Below, piece after piece: positions 42,110 to 53,211 of a DNA stretch of 64,000 bases. Source of the stretch: Atopsyche davidsoni (taxonomy: Eukaryota > Arthropoda > Insecta > Trichoptera > Hydrobiosidae); NCBI GenBank assembly GCA_022113835.1, contig JAILWY010000026.1, forward strand, positions 15,031,001 through 15,095,000, written 5' to 3'. The notes beneath the pieces were generated by a model. It worked only from the letters and a program-made list of their open reading frames with translations. It was not told the DNA's origin and did no database searches. The translations under genes and the position numbers were made by a program. Every line of letters begins with the position of its first letter. Within the stretch, counting starts at the first letter, position 1.

Positions 42110-45100
42110 TTTAATTGTATTTCCGGTATGAGACTGCCTGCGACTCTTAATAATGGACGCTCAGTGAATTCTGTATTTTTTAGAGGATTTCATAAATGTG
42201 CGATATAAAAACCATTTTACTCGTAATTGACTTTTGTCTTACATTTCACGTTGTATGTGACGTCACAATTCGTGATTGCGTAAAAGTTCTCATTTAATTA
42301 GTGATTCGCAAGATATTCACAGCTTGAAATCTTCACCGAGGAAAATGCAAGCCACTGTAGCTTATAACCATTAGCAAATAATACTCCGGCAAAATCCTAT
42401 TGTGTAGTGGTGCTGTTGCTGAGTTGCATGTCTCTGCGTGTGCTGGAGAATGAAGACAGCGGCTCGGCTGGGCACGGGACACAACTGTGTATCATATTTA
42501 TACTGAGCCACTAGATATACGACTTTCCGTAAAGACTCCTTCTGTTTACGGCTTACTTTATCTCTTGTTTGTTGAGGATAACCTACGTCATAACAACTGT
42601 GATTGATTGCAATGTTATTTATTCAGGCACGAACGGCAATCGAGTACAAAGGGTAGCGAATAAAGATAAACGCACTTATCACTTACAACGCGAATAATAA
42701 TCAGTGAGATTTCTATAATCAAAGTTGATGCAATTGTTGAACCATATTACAACAGCTCACGGACAGGAAGTAATGATATGGAAACCGTATGAATTTCATA
42801 TCCATACCAATAAATGGTGTCGCGATTGTCCTGATTGAACTAGTTCAAGTACAGACTGCGTGTACAGCCACGCCGTGAGTGATGGCACACTTACACTGCA
42901 TCCACTGACCGCATCTACCTAGTACCAAGCAACGACAGTCTATTAGGTCGTTATCTTATAACATGTATTATAAAATAACTACAATGTACGATAACTGCCA
43001 ACATATGACTAATCATCGCCGCCAGTCGGTGGCGTTACCGTAGCGTCCTGAAGACTTTCATTTGAACACGATCTTTTACTTCATTCGCTCAGTTTTAACT
43101 ACACATCAATGTATTTATTTATAGGTCACACAAACAAACATGTGTGTGATTTTATCAATAGTAGTGATGTTAGAATAGAATATATGCTATAAAAAAAATA
43201 TATTTTTAGTATATATTTATTTATATGTATATATATTGTTTAATTATACAAAACACACGACCTTGGTTATTCAATTAAATCTCTTATATAGTAGAACAAC
43301 CCTGTCTCTCAGACTACATACATTGCTTTCTCCATTCTTCGAAATTTTGCGTAAATTCATAAATGACGCCTGCAATCAAAGATCAAATCGTTTCTAGACC
43401 ATTCAATTTTATCACGCGACGTAGATATTGAAATAATTTAGATGAACAGATTTCGACGTTTTATCATAAAATAAATTCGATGAACTTATCTGTACCGTTA
43501 ATCCAACAAAACAATAATGTTCGCTGTTATCATTTATCACGTCAGCGGGAAGTGGCGACATACTGGTGGATAGTATTACGTATTTTCTATACAGCACATA
43601 GTAATAAATTCTCCCAAAGGTCACCAGAATTGCCAAGAGTCAGAATTATCCGCTTGATGGAATGTAAAAATATAATATAGACCCGATAAACAAGATCAGT
43701 TTACTAAACTTACTACACATGAATCCCACATTAAACACGTGCTCTTTGTGACTAAACACCCGGGATTTCTAGCCATCACCCACGAGGGCACGCATGAGTC
43801 AAACCGAAAACATATTTCATAATAAAAATATCGCATCGGTTTTGTGTTGCAAGGCTTAATGTTTGCTGTCCGAGGAGATTTGGTAAACCTAATTAGGAAG
43901 TGAGAATTGACAAGAGGAGACTTTGACCGCTAAATTTCATCAGCTAACCGGTACGAGGCTGCGGGGACAGGTTCGTACTTCTAGCAAAGTTTGCATTTGA
44001 AAACAAACTGTTATAACACTGAGAGATGTCGAATCGTATTTGAATAAATGTGTGACGCGCCAACGGATCGCATTCCTAGCGCGACGCATTCGCTAGATTA
44101 TTTTGAAATAACAAATGGTAGGGAGTCGCTTCAACACAATATGTAGTAAGATGATATCTCCGAAACGATGTTAAACACTCTCCCACGCCGCGGCGGCCCT
44201 CTCGGAGTAAAATTTGCCTAAAACGCGATTCAATAAAACCCGTAAATAGAGACGTAAACGGTCAAAAACGATGACGCTTCTCGCGCTGTCTCTCTTTTTG
44301 TTAATTCATAAACACGAGTGCGAATGAGTTGCCTACCGCCATTCTGTGCGGAGAAGCCTGGCGAGTTAAGTATGGTGTAAATATTTATTCAAATTTGTAA
44401 CCGAAATGTGTTGCGACAATAAGATTTAAATATTAAACCGAGAATCGCTGGATCACGTTGCGGGTTTTATAGAAAAAAATTTAACGGATCGTCAGAAACG
44501 TCTTGAAATATATGACGTCAGAATGAAAAATTAGGAGGCGAGCGCAGGTCACGGGGCTCGTCATCTGCGATCCGACGACCTTGCCGAGGGAGATCCGGTA
44601 ACGGTCGCCACACTCGCCGCCGACAGTCCTCAGTCAGAGTCCTCCAGGAAGTCGCTCCGAGCGCGCTGGATCACCGCAGTCGCAGAGACAGGCGGCGCAC
44701 ACGGATGCGCGGGAGTTTGGAAAATAGAGCCGAGGGCGTGTCGCACCCAGACGATGAATCAATTTCGATAGTATAATAAATGATCATTTCTACAGAGCTT
44801 AAATCATGCAAGGAGATCGATATTGAATGGCTGCACTTTGGAGGTCCAATTAAATCAGAAATTTAAATGTCAAAACAAATTATGAATTATCAATAGCGGG
44901 CGAGCCCATTCACAATCGCCGCTTTGTCATAATTCAAAAAGCTGATTTGGCAAAATTCAGCACACGGTCATTGTTGCGAAACAAAGTTAAGGTTTACAAA
45001 ACACGAGAAAGCTCCGCGAAGAGAAATGTTCAAAAGCCGATCTCGCCCCCGTGCGTCACGGTTGACCTCCGCCACCGTCGGGGTAATTCGTCCGGGCGGC

Positions 45101-47350
45101 CCCTAGCCCTACATCCTCTCGTTACAATTGCAAGAGGAATGTTAACGAGTCATTCTTCGAGAGTTTTTTAATTGACGAGGAATGCGTACTAAGCTTTGAG
45201 CTTGCGAACTCAAATTATAAAGAATGTATAGAATCACCCACTCCGTATCGGCCGGGTCGCAGCTCTGCTAGGTACCGACTTTCTCACGAGTGAGCGATAA
45301 AAATACTTCTACGATATATCGACATAGTCGTAAACTCCGGAAGATCGCTCTCGAGCACGGGGAAGCGCCGCACGAGGATCGATAATGTAGAGGCGATACG
45401 AGATAACCCACTGACACGGTTGCGAGAAGCACACCCGACTGCGGCCGGCATCGAACCTTACAAAAAACTTTTTACGTTTACACACCTCAATCGGAACGCT
45501 ATCGTCCGATATACGTAATAGTTTAGCTCGTTATCAAAGCGGGATTCCAAATTGGGCGACGCGGAGCATCCGAGAGGCCGGAGGGGACCGATTCGACGGT
45601 CGGATTCGAACGAAGCCCAAGGACGCCGCCTGCGGAGGTCGTCCGAGCGACGCGACGGGGATCGTGAGCGACCGTTTAATCTTATCGGTATAAATTACAA
45701 GATAACCTACCGAATCTGAATGCCTCGTTTCGTAAGCTACGCTAGCTTCGATCGTCGGAACCGTCGGAGTCCGACGACCTCTGCAGAGAATGCGACTCGG
45801 AATATTCGGCCAGGCCGTCCATCGAGGAATCGAACGGACGCACTCGCGATGCGGGTGAATGTCACCTGCGGGACGCTTCTCTCGAGCCATCGCGCGGCCA
45901 CCGCCCTCGCCGGGCGCGCCCGGTGGTCGAAACGAATCCTCCAGTTGACAGCGGGAACGCGTCACTCGCTCACTTTTTGTGAGGGCATCGGGCGCTAACC
46001 GCGGAGGAGCCTTTCTCAGGCGAGGGCGGCGGGCCGGGGAGCGGAACGGCCTTCGGCCCGGCCGAGAGCCACGAGGGGGAGCCGAACAAACGACACCGAC
46101 ATTTAAAACCGGCTAACGGCCCCTCGTCGAGATATTTCACAATTCTTTTGAGCAGTTTCTGCAACGATCGATCGAAGAAGAATAACAAGGAACCTCGCCG
46201 CGCCTCGATGAGATCGACACTCTATTCAATTATTTTGTATCACTTGTGATTTGTTTTTCTTTATAAGCCAGAAACTAGCGGGGACTGCGCGGCGGTCCGA
46301 GGAATGCCGAGGAGCCGCGAGACGCGCTGGTGGGGGCGCTCTTTCCCACGAAGCGGCGCTTTGCTCGGAGGGGCGCGAGGCCCGAGTTCCCAGAAGCGCA
46401 AGTCCCGCGCGTCCATAAACACTCCTTTTTGAAATGCCGCTCGCGGGTGGCGATAACTACACCGGATGTCATTAATCTCTTTCCCGGGCATAGGAATTTA
46501 ATTATTCTCTCTTAGAATACGACTACAGTATCGGAACGACTTCCCGAAGCAATCCCTAATACTAAATAGATACTTCGGGCGACATCTACATTACCCGCAA
46601 TACCGAGAGACCTCGAATACTGAATAAAGACAGACGTTTCGATCGATCACCCGAGCCGTTTTTAACACAATGACTAGACAAATGTCTATCTGATTTCTGC
46701 AGATATGGGTCTACGCGTTCGCAGATATTGAAGAGCCGCTTCTTCCGAGTCGGGTGCGCTCCGGATAGTTCGGGTCACCGGCGGTACTTCGGTCCTCACT
46801 CCCCCGCACCCCGCGCTCCTTCGTTTGATAATGACCGTTTGATTTGCAAATATTTATCATCGCTATTATCGTAACAATGGACAGTATTTTACAAGACTCA
46901 ATTTTAATGTATACCGAATCGGTAACGGTTTACATTTATAAAGATATGCATAATTATGTAGACTCGGAAATATCGATCGTCGTATTGTTTTGAGGAGTTA
47001 TTGATATGTTTATAATTGAAAAACTGAGAATATCAAACAAAGAAATATGATAGCAGTACTTTCTGAAAACCGATTCCTCCAATCTTTTTCACACAGAGTT
47101 GAAAAAAATGGATAGTAATTAATTAAATACGAGCGGAGTTATTCGTCGGCGCACCCTTCGACACATCGAGTACATTACCCGACAAATGCAAAAACTGAGT
47201 ATCGATAGGACGATGCGCATACGCTTCTTCGGTGAGCGTTTAGCGTTTGATTTAATTTGCGGAGAGGCACGGGGCGCAGGGCCCGCGGTGGACGCGCCCG
47301 ATTTGAATCGTTCAAATGATGGGAAATAAATCGAATCACATCGGAATGAT
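42109..47350. other. Non-coding with CRE-like sites
   Basis: Perfect TGACGTCA sites lie at 42,258-42,265 and 44,513-44,520. AT-rich to about 44,500, then CpG-rich over 44,540-44,750 and, more strongly, 45,540-46,110 and 46,280-46,440. The 143-codon minus-strand frame at 45,534-45,965 lies in the island and shows no domain. Confidence 0.55.
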
Positions 47351-47382
47351 CTGCAATCTGCAATCTGCAATCTGCAATCTGC
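47351..47382. repeat. CTGCAAT 7-bp tandem repeat (four copies)
   Basis: Four perfect CTGCAAT units plus a partial fifth end at a CpG-rich island. Confidence 0.95.
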
Positions 47383-47821
47383 CCCGCGGGCCGGGAGCGC
47401 TGGCCGGGCGACTCGAGGAAGCGCCGTTTTGGGAGGCGAGCGCGACTCGCGGGCGGCTACGGTCCAAAACTATTCGCCTCCAGCGGACCACTGCGTCACC
47501 CGATACTCTCCGAGAGCCCGAGAGCGACACTTCTAGTGTGACATTCGGTGCGCGGTGGAGGCAGAAATCGGCGCATGCCCGCGTGTGCGTTATTTATAGC
47601 CCCAAACGTGTCTGAGAAAAAATCAAGCATGAGTCACGCGAGAATTCCTTTTATAGCAATTTGTACTTCGCAAAATGCGTTCGATCGCGGAGGCTGCGGG
47701 AAAAATGAGCGGAGCGGACACCTAGAATCCGCGGTCTATTTATAAACGAGAATACATTATGCGGCCGAGTGGTTTTAATTAAATAATTTCCTTATCGGTT
47801 CCGAGATGTCGCGCACGGAGA

Positions 47822-47913
47822 GGTTCATCCCGAGGCCTCGGCTCATCCCGAGGACTTGGTTCATCCCGAGGGCTTGGCTGATCCCGAGGGCTCGGCTGAT
47901 CCCGAGGGCTCGG
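47822..47913. repeat. 18-bp minisatellite (five copies)
   Basis: Five consecutive units of GGYTSATCCCGAGGVYTY, for example GGCTGATCCCGAGGGCTC twice without change at the right end. The ATCCCGAGG core is invariant while flanking positions vary, as in a minisatellite homogenised from one side. Confidence 0.9.
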
Positions 47914-50436
47914 CGGCACCACTCCCCCTAGGGTGAACCTTCCCTGACATTTCAAAACGCAGATTCAGTGACGACGACAAACATTCTAGGACTACACCAC
48001 CATCACCGCGGAGACGGAGGGCGCCTCAGACCACTGAGTTAGCGATGCAAATAATAGAATGTCTCACAAATATGCTGACGAATTCGAGATTCTTCAGCAT
48101 GTATTTGTATTTTCAACACGAGACTTTGGAAAATTGAGGCCCCCCGTGATTTCTTCAAATATCTTTTTAATTTGAAACATCGAGGGTCTCGAAGACGTTC
48201 AAATAAATTCGTGTCCCTTCGAGGATAAAAATCGCAAGCCTCGGGAGACCTCTCCGGGCGCACGACACGCGGGGAATAGAAGTCGACCGGAATCATGGAA
48301 GATATCCGAGTGTTCGCCCAATATCGATGCGATCCATCGCCAATGCGGCACCCGGGCGAGCCAAATCGGATATGAGAATAACAACGGAGCGCGTGGTTTT
48401 ATTTTGTGTTTTTTTCGCGTTGGTAATTCACACCTAAGGAATTATTCAATTTAAACGCATAATTAAGTCTCCCGCAGGTGAGATCGCGTTCGGTCACGGG
48501 CGCTAAGTGGGCGGGTTACACAATACGAGAAGAAAAAAAACTCGCCGTTTTGGTTTAACAATAATTAATGTATGCAAATAACCGTAGTATTTATTTATCA
48601 AGACGGGAACGGGTCGCGCTTCACAATTACAAATGTTTTTTTGAATACCAATCTTCCGACACATTCTCGGTTGCTATCTCGGGTACTCACTCGCGCAGAT
48701 AAACAGTATCTCCTCGATAAAACTGCAGCCGGCCGAGTGCCGAGAATGTCAAACTCGATCCGATCGAAAACAACTGAGAGTCGATCAAAAGTGATGTTTA
48801 AAAGATATCAATTAAATATTTGCGTTTCGGTTGTGTAAACAGAGTTTCGGCTTATCGGCTGACAAACACGAGCCGCGATGGCGATCTCTCGCTGACGTGG
48901 TCTCGATCGGCGCGACTGTTTGTCAAACATTGCGCACTCCGCAGACCGGCCGGCACCAGCCGCGAGCCACCCAGCCACCCAGCCACCCAGCCACCCAGCC
49001 ACCCAGCCACCCAGCCACTCAGCCACCCAGCCACCCAGCCACCCAGCCACTCAGCCACCCAGCCACCCAGCCACCCAGCCACCTAGCCACCCAGCCACCC
49101 GCGATAACACACCTCAGCTCAGCTAGCTATAGAAATATCTATTGCACACTGTGATTGTGCAATTTCAAGGTAGAATTCTTGTAAAACTATGCGCACACAG
49201 AAAGACATCCAAATATATTATTTTTGCAGTCGAAATCGTTATTGTGTGATTTATTTTAGGATACAATTCTTTGTTTCGTACCGAAGAACCCCCCTTTTAG
49301 CGTGTTAGCTCGTCACCTATTGACTTGTTTTTATGTTTTTTTTTCAATGATTATTAGCGGGTCAAGGTAAAACACACAGATTGTCCTCATAAGCTTCTCA
49401 ATTGATTTTGAATAATAAATATTATCTCAATTGGTTATGGCCAATAAAATTAAATGCCTCCGTGTGTACCAAAGAACAACACGTTTTACTTAAGTATAAC
49501 ATTTTTAATCGTATTTTAAATATATTTGAGAATGTAAATTGTGTATTTTTAAATAGTACAAAAAAAACGAATAACGTTAATTATATACACAGATAATAAA
49601 ATTACTCGATAATGCGGATTGTATATATAATAAATACTATATATAAAAAGTCCAAAAATGTCTGCAAGCCGATTGTTTTGATAAACTTAAATTATTCATG
49701 TATTTTTTAAGCCTAGTAAGATTGACGATTCGCTCGGTTCTTCCGTTTTATGTAACCAGATAGTTCCCACAATTACGAGTCGTTGAGAAAAATGGAGTAA
49801 TTAAGGCAGACAATCCATATTACTCAAATGATTTCGTATTATAGTGGTGTGAAAGAGGGCGGAATCCGTGACTGACATTGTGATATTTAAATGAAAAGCG
49901 TAGTGTGGAAAAACTTTATAAATCTAGTATCTCTTAAATTTTAATTATTTATTTTTTAACTTGAACTTTCGAGTGCGAATACTTATTAAAAGTATAAAAT
50001 CAAGATACTGTGTGTATGAAATTTGTCAAGTTGACGACCATAAAAACATCATTTAATTCAATGGACATTTATGACTAATCTCTCAATATCTCAGGTAGAG
50101 ATAAATAACGACGGACGATTACAATAATTTCAGATAAGATAAAAAAAATCAACGATAGGTTCCTTTCTGCGCACAAAAACGTAGATGAGAGATAATTAGG
50201 TATGCAGTCGTCTTCGGTTGTTAATAATATGCAAAATGTACAATTATCGTAGGTATAAAATACCTACCTACACAATGGACGTAATGCATACAGCAAGGTT
50301 ATTTATTATAACATCATGAATTATGAAGTAATGCACAACAATAACAAAGAATCGGAGGACCGAGCGAGCGGTCGGAAGTTATGCAGGGGAGGTCGTCGAT
50401 GTATTCAATATTAAAGTAACAAAACGCGATCCGCAC
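47914..50436. other. Non-coding 3' of the kinase exon
   Basis: Apart from the octamer minisatellite, this is AT-rich sequence beginning directly after the GTGCGG donor of the kinase exon, and so is the start of its presumed first intron. No further kinase exon was found on the minus strand. Confidence 0.55.
48966..49100. repeat. 8-bp minisatellite GCCACCCA (about 17 copies)
   Basis: Around 17 octamer units with occasional CCACTCAG or CCACCTAG variants. Because the unit length is not a multiple of three and it lacks stops on both strands, several frames stay open (TQPPSHPA-type on plus, GWVAGWLG-type on minus). These are repeat artefacts rather than proteins. Confidence 0.95.
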
Positions 50437-50585
50437 CTGGCAAACGGTGTCTGCTCCACGTAGTAAACATCGTTGATGGGCTCCGTCCGCATGAAACTCT
50501 TCAGCCTATCCTTGCAGAGTTCGAGAAGTCCATCACCACTTCTCTTGACGTCCTTCTTGCTTTTTACACCATTATATATACTCAT
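50437..50585 (-). CDS. Drak: Probable first coding exon of a DRAK/STK17-type Ser/Thr kinase
   Basis: The exon encodes 49 residues starting MSIYNGVKSKKDVKR, then GDGLLELCKDRLKSF, and ending INDVYYVEQTPFA, with two more bases (AG) before a GTGCGG donor. The next codon is therefore Arg, Lys or Ser. The ending is what I expect just ahead of the glycine-rich loop of DAPK-related kinases (PFARGKFA...), where a VYY/E-T-PFARGKF pattern is typical of arthropod DRAK. These kinases phosphorylate myosin light chain and affect cell shape and apoptosis. The ATG at 50,583-50,585 is the first in frame (GTG two codons upstream is not a eukaryotic start) and is preceded by AAA. A CpG-rich tract at about 50,700-51,170 would suit its promoter or 5' UTR. 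The kinase core is not in the window, so the family call rests on this short end. The exon itself looks real; the name is inference. Confidence 0.55.
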
Positions 50586-52374
50586 TTTCACTAAAATTCA
50601 ATCACGATACGTCTAGATATCAATTTCACAACAAACATCCACAGAGGACGCGGTAAATACGAGCTATCGTCGAAGTGTCAACGCCGAATGCGATAATTTG
50701 CAAGCCAGATATAATATTAATTACTTCACTCGTCGAATCGGAAACGTCACACTCTCGTCGCGGCGGCTACGATAGACTCGTTATCATCGCGGCAAGGCGG
50801 AGTGGAAACGGTTCAAACGAAAAACATAACGATAAACGGTTAAAAAAACACGGTGAAATTTTTGCTCAAATGCCTTTCGCGAAACTCGACATTATTCTGT
50901 ATACTCCAAACGACGCGATACGAATTTTAAAAACAAATGAAACGTACTCGATGCTCGATTATTATACAAATAAACATTCAGGGAACGAGCGCTGCAGCAA
51001 CGGACACGGACGCGCGCCACTCGCGACCAGCGGGCATGACTCCGTATGGCGGCTCAGCAAGCTCGCCTCCCGCAGCCGCCGCGCTTCCCGCTACCCGCTA
51101 CAGTTCGCCGCTCGAAAGCGACCGGCATCGCCCTCTGTGGCCATTCAAATAAGGAACGACAATGTTGCCATATAGCAAAACACATGTCATTACATTGCCA
51201 TGTTTTCATCTCAATAAAATATATTATTTACTACGATTTTATTAAAAACAGAAATTTTAAGATAATCCAGAAAAAAATATATATTTCGCGACTCTTTTTT
51301 TTATTTTGTGTTAGTTTACAATAGTTCTCCGATACGGTGTGTAGCTGTCCCTCGGTGCTAGCGCAGGTCACGAGACTAACAAAACGATGCTTAGGTGGTA
51401 ACATACATGGGTTTCTCTATTTTCGTTGTAATATGTAAAAAAAATCTTATAGTAAAAAAATCGGTTAAATTAATAAGTAAGGACAAAGTGACGAGAATTA
51501 AGATTTGAGATGGAACAGGAAAAAAACATGAAAGAAACTGAGTAAATTTACCAAATATATATAATTCAAGTTTTTTTTAGTGTAAAAAACAACTGTGGCC
51601 TGTTAAAAGCTACATCATTTTTTCTACACAAATCTAGATAGTTCAGTAATATGGAGGGTCGTAGAAAAATATATTTTAATAAAAACTTGCATTATATATA
51701 CTTTATTTTGCATATTTCATACATAAATACTTACAAGCTAGTACCATTTTACAAGAATTGCAAATATATTCAAGTCGAAGAAATCAATGTTTGTCTGGTT
51801 AGAATTTTTTTGTTTCTTCAAAAACAGGCTATATAATTTTTATTCCATGTTTTGTTTTGTTTTCATTAAAGTCACACTATCAAATAATATAGATATGTAA
51901 ATAAATAGATCTATTTACTTCCCTTCCCTCTGGCCCATTCCGGTGTCCGTCCAACCGATTTAGAACAGTATACTACTTTTGAACTGTATCTTTCAGTTCA
52001 ACATATAGTTAGAGAACTTTGATAATTAAAGAATATAATATATCTTATAGCTTCAAGTAAAATAAAATACTGATCTATTTTATAAAATAATTATATTGAA
52101 ATTTAAAAGTGTAAAAATTACAGATTCAGTATCAATTGTTCTTTCTTTGGGTCAATTACCGTTATTGGTTGAACTTGGATTGAAATAAAACCTATCGATA
52201 AATGTTTCCAAATAAAAGAAAGGTTTATACTGAATAATAAATGTTTAATACAAATTATGATATAGTAATTTTAGAAAGGTTGACTAAAATATTTAAGTAA
52301 TTGATTTATACATGTCTATTTTGTGGATTGAATGTCAATCAAGTGCGTTTTAATTACCTTTATAGACTTATATT
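50586..52374. other. 5' region of the kinase gene and AT-rich intergenic DNA
   Basis: From 50,700 to 51,170 the sequence is CpG-rich against strongly AT-rich neighbours, directly upstream of the minus-strand kinase ATG. This is a plausible promoter or 5' UTR. A 166-codon plus-strand frame across it has no domain and is probably an artefact. From 51,200 to 52,374 it is AT-rich with nothing recognised. Confidence 0.45.
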
Positions 52375-52680
52375 ACTTACTAATATGATAAGACATATTT
52401 TTTCACATATTGAAAATGATTTAAAGAAACTCTCAGAAAAATAAGCTTGCTAATCACTAAATATTGATTGGCCTGTGCACATTGGTTTGTGTGTAAATTA
52501 TGATTGTTAAAAAATTCTCGATTAACAGAGGTGGCTCGTTAATACAAGGGTCAGTACACCGACCATGTAAGCTTGGAGATGTAGGTTCAAATCCTATACA
52601 AGTCACGGTGATATTTTTCTGAGAGTTTCTTTAAATCATTTTCAATATGTGAAAAAATATGCCTAATCATATTAGTAAGT
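52375..52680. mobile_element. Foldback element with 69-bp inverted arms
   Basis: The segment 52,375-52,443 and the reverse complement of 52,612-52,680 agree at 67 of 69 positions. They are separated by a 168-bp spacer that holds a tRNA-like sequence. A 16-base direct repeat (AAGTAATTGATTTATA) lies just outside at about 52,296 and overlaps the right arm end at about 52,679. High arm identity suggests a recent event or ongoing gene conversion. It lies between the kinase exon and CRCP. I see no clear target duplication at the arm ends, so it may be a MITE, a foldback, or two opposed SINE copies sharing a tail. Confidence 0.75.
52533..52605 (+). repeat. tRNA-like sequence (pseudo-tRNA or SINE head) in foldback spacer
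   Basis: The 73 bases fit tRNA spacing: a 7-nt acceptor strand (GGCTCGT) pairs with 52,598-52,604 at 6 of 7 positions, counting one G-T pair. Bases 8-9 are TA. The D loop holds AA, GGG and a final A. The T arm is GTAGG, TTCAAAT, CCTAT, and contains the B-box GGTTCAAATCC. The anticodon stem is poor (mismatches at two pairs) and base 33 is A, not T, so a working tRNA is unlikely. TGT would be the nominal anticodon. It may be Pol III-competent or simply a degenerate SINE promoter. Confidence 0.6.
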
Positions 52681-52736
52681 AATTGATTTATACTTGAAAT
52701 GACGAGAAATTTTTTTAAAGTTTTATCACAGCAACA

Positions 52737-52791
52737 GTGAGATTCAAACGCACAGACGTCTGTTGCGGGCAGACGCTCTTTCAAATCAAGT
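52737..52791 (-). repeat. Second tRNA-like segment (SINE head) on the opposite strand
   Basis: On the minus strand, 52,774 to 52,758 forms a perfect 5-bp anticodon stem, GTCTG with CAGAC, around loop CCCGCAA (nominal anticodon CGC). After a 4-nt gap, 52,753 to 52,737 forms a T arm, GTGCG, TTTGAAT, CTCAC, with one mismatch and a B-box-like core. The D arm and acceptor stem are degenerate. The AAAGAGCGTCTGCCC string resembles many insect tRNA-derived SINE heads. Its downstream sequence on this strand runs into the right arm of the foldback. Confidence 0.5.
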
Positions 52792-53211
52792 CATCAAATA
52801 TTTATCTGGCAATCCAGGTATACCAGAACAGCCAGTGAGGTCACTATTGTTAAATATTATTTTTATAGGGATTTATGATGGCACGAAATATATCAGAATT
52901 CAGTGAAGTTAACATTCAGAGCTACAGTATTATTTTATATAACAATGTGTTATTAGGATAATGGGAAAAAAATATGTGATTGTTGTATGACTCTCATTCA
53001 AAACTCACTGAATTAAATAAAACAATTTAACTTCATATAGATTTTTATTAAGTTAATTGTTTCAAATAAAATAAACTTACAAAATATTGTAATAATTTCT
53101 AAGGGATCAACATAAAAATCAAACTAGATAATGCTATGCTCTCATAACGTAAACAGCTTTAATAAGTATAGGTTTACAATTTTTCAGCGGAAGGGAGGAA
53201 AACCTGATGTA

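Noticed and set aside
41892..42208. Tyr/Ile repeat frames
   Set aside because: They are translations of the TA microsatellite.
48808..49154. Frames rich in TQPPSHPA or GWVAGWLG
   Set aside because: They are translations of the octamer minisatellite on both strands.
1..50436. Homeobox exons or well-known microRNAs in the long tract
   Set aside because: I looked by eye for homeobox-type coding and for mature sequences of common insect microRNAs and saw none. This was not an exhaustive search.
50675..51175. 166-codon plus-strand frame next to the kinase exon
   Set aside because: It lies over the probable promoter/5' UTR of the opposite-strand kinase gene, has no recognisable domain, and ends in low-complexity Ser/Arg sequence.
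52533..52605. Functional tRNA gene
   Set aside because: The anticodon stem has two mismatches and base 33 is not T, so it was kept only as a tRNA-like repeat.
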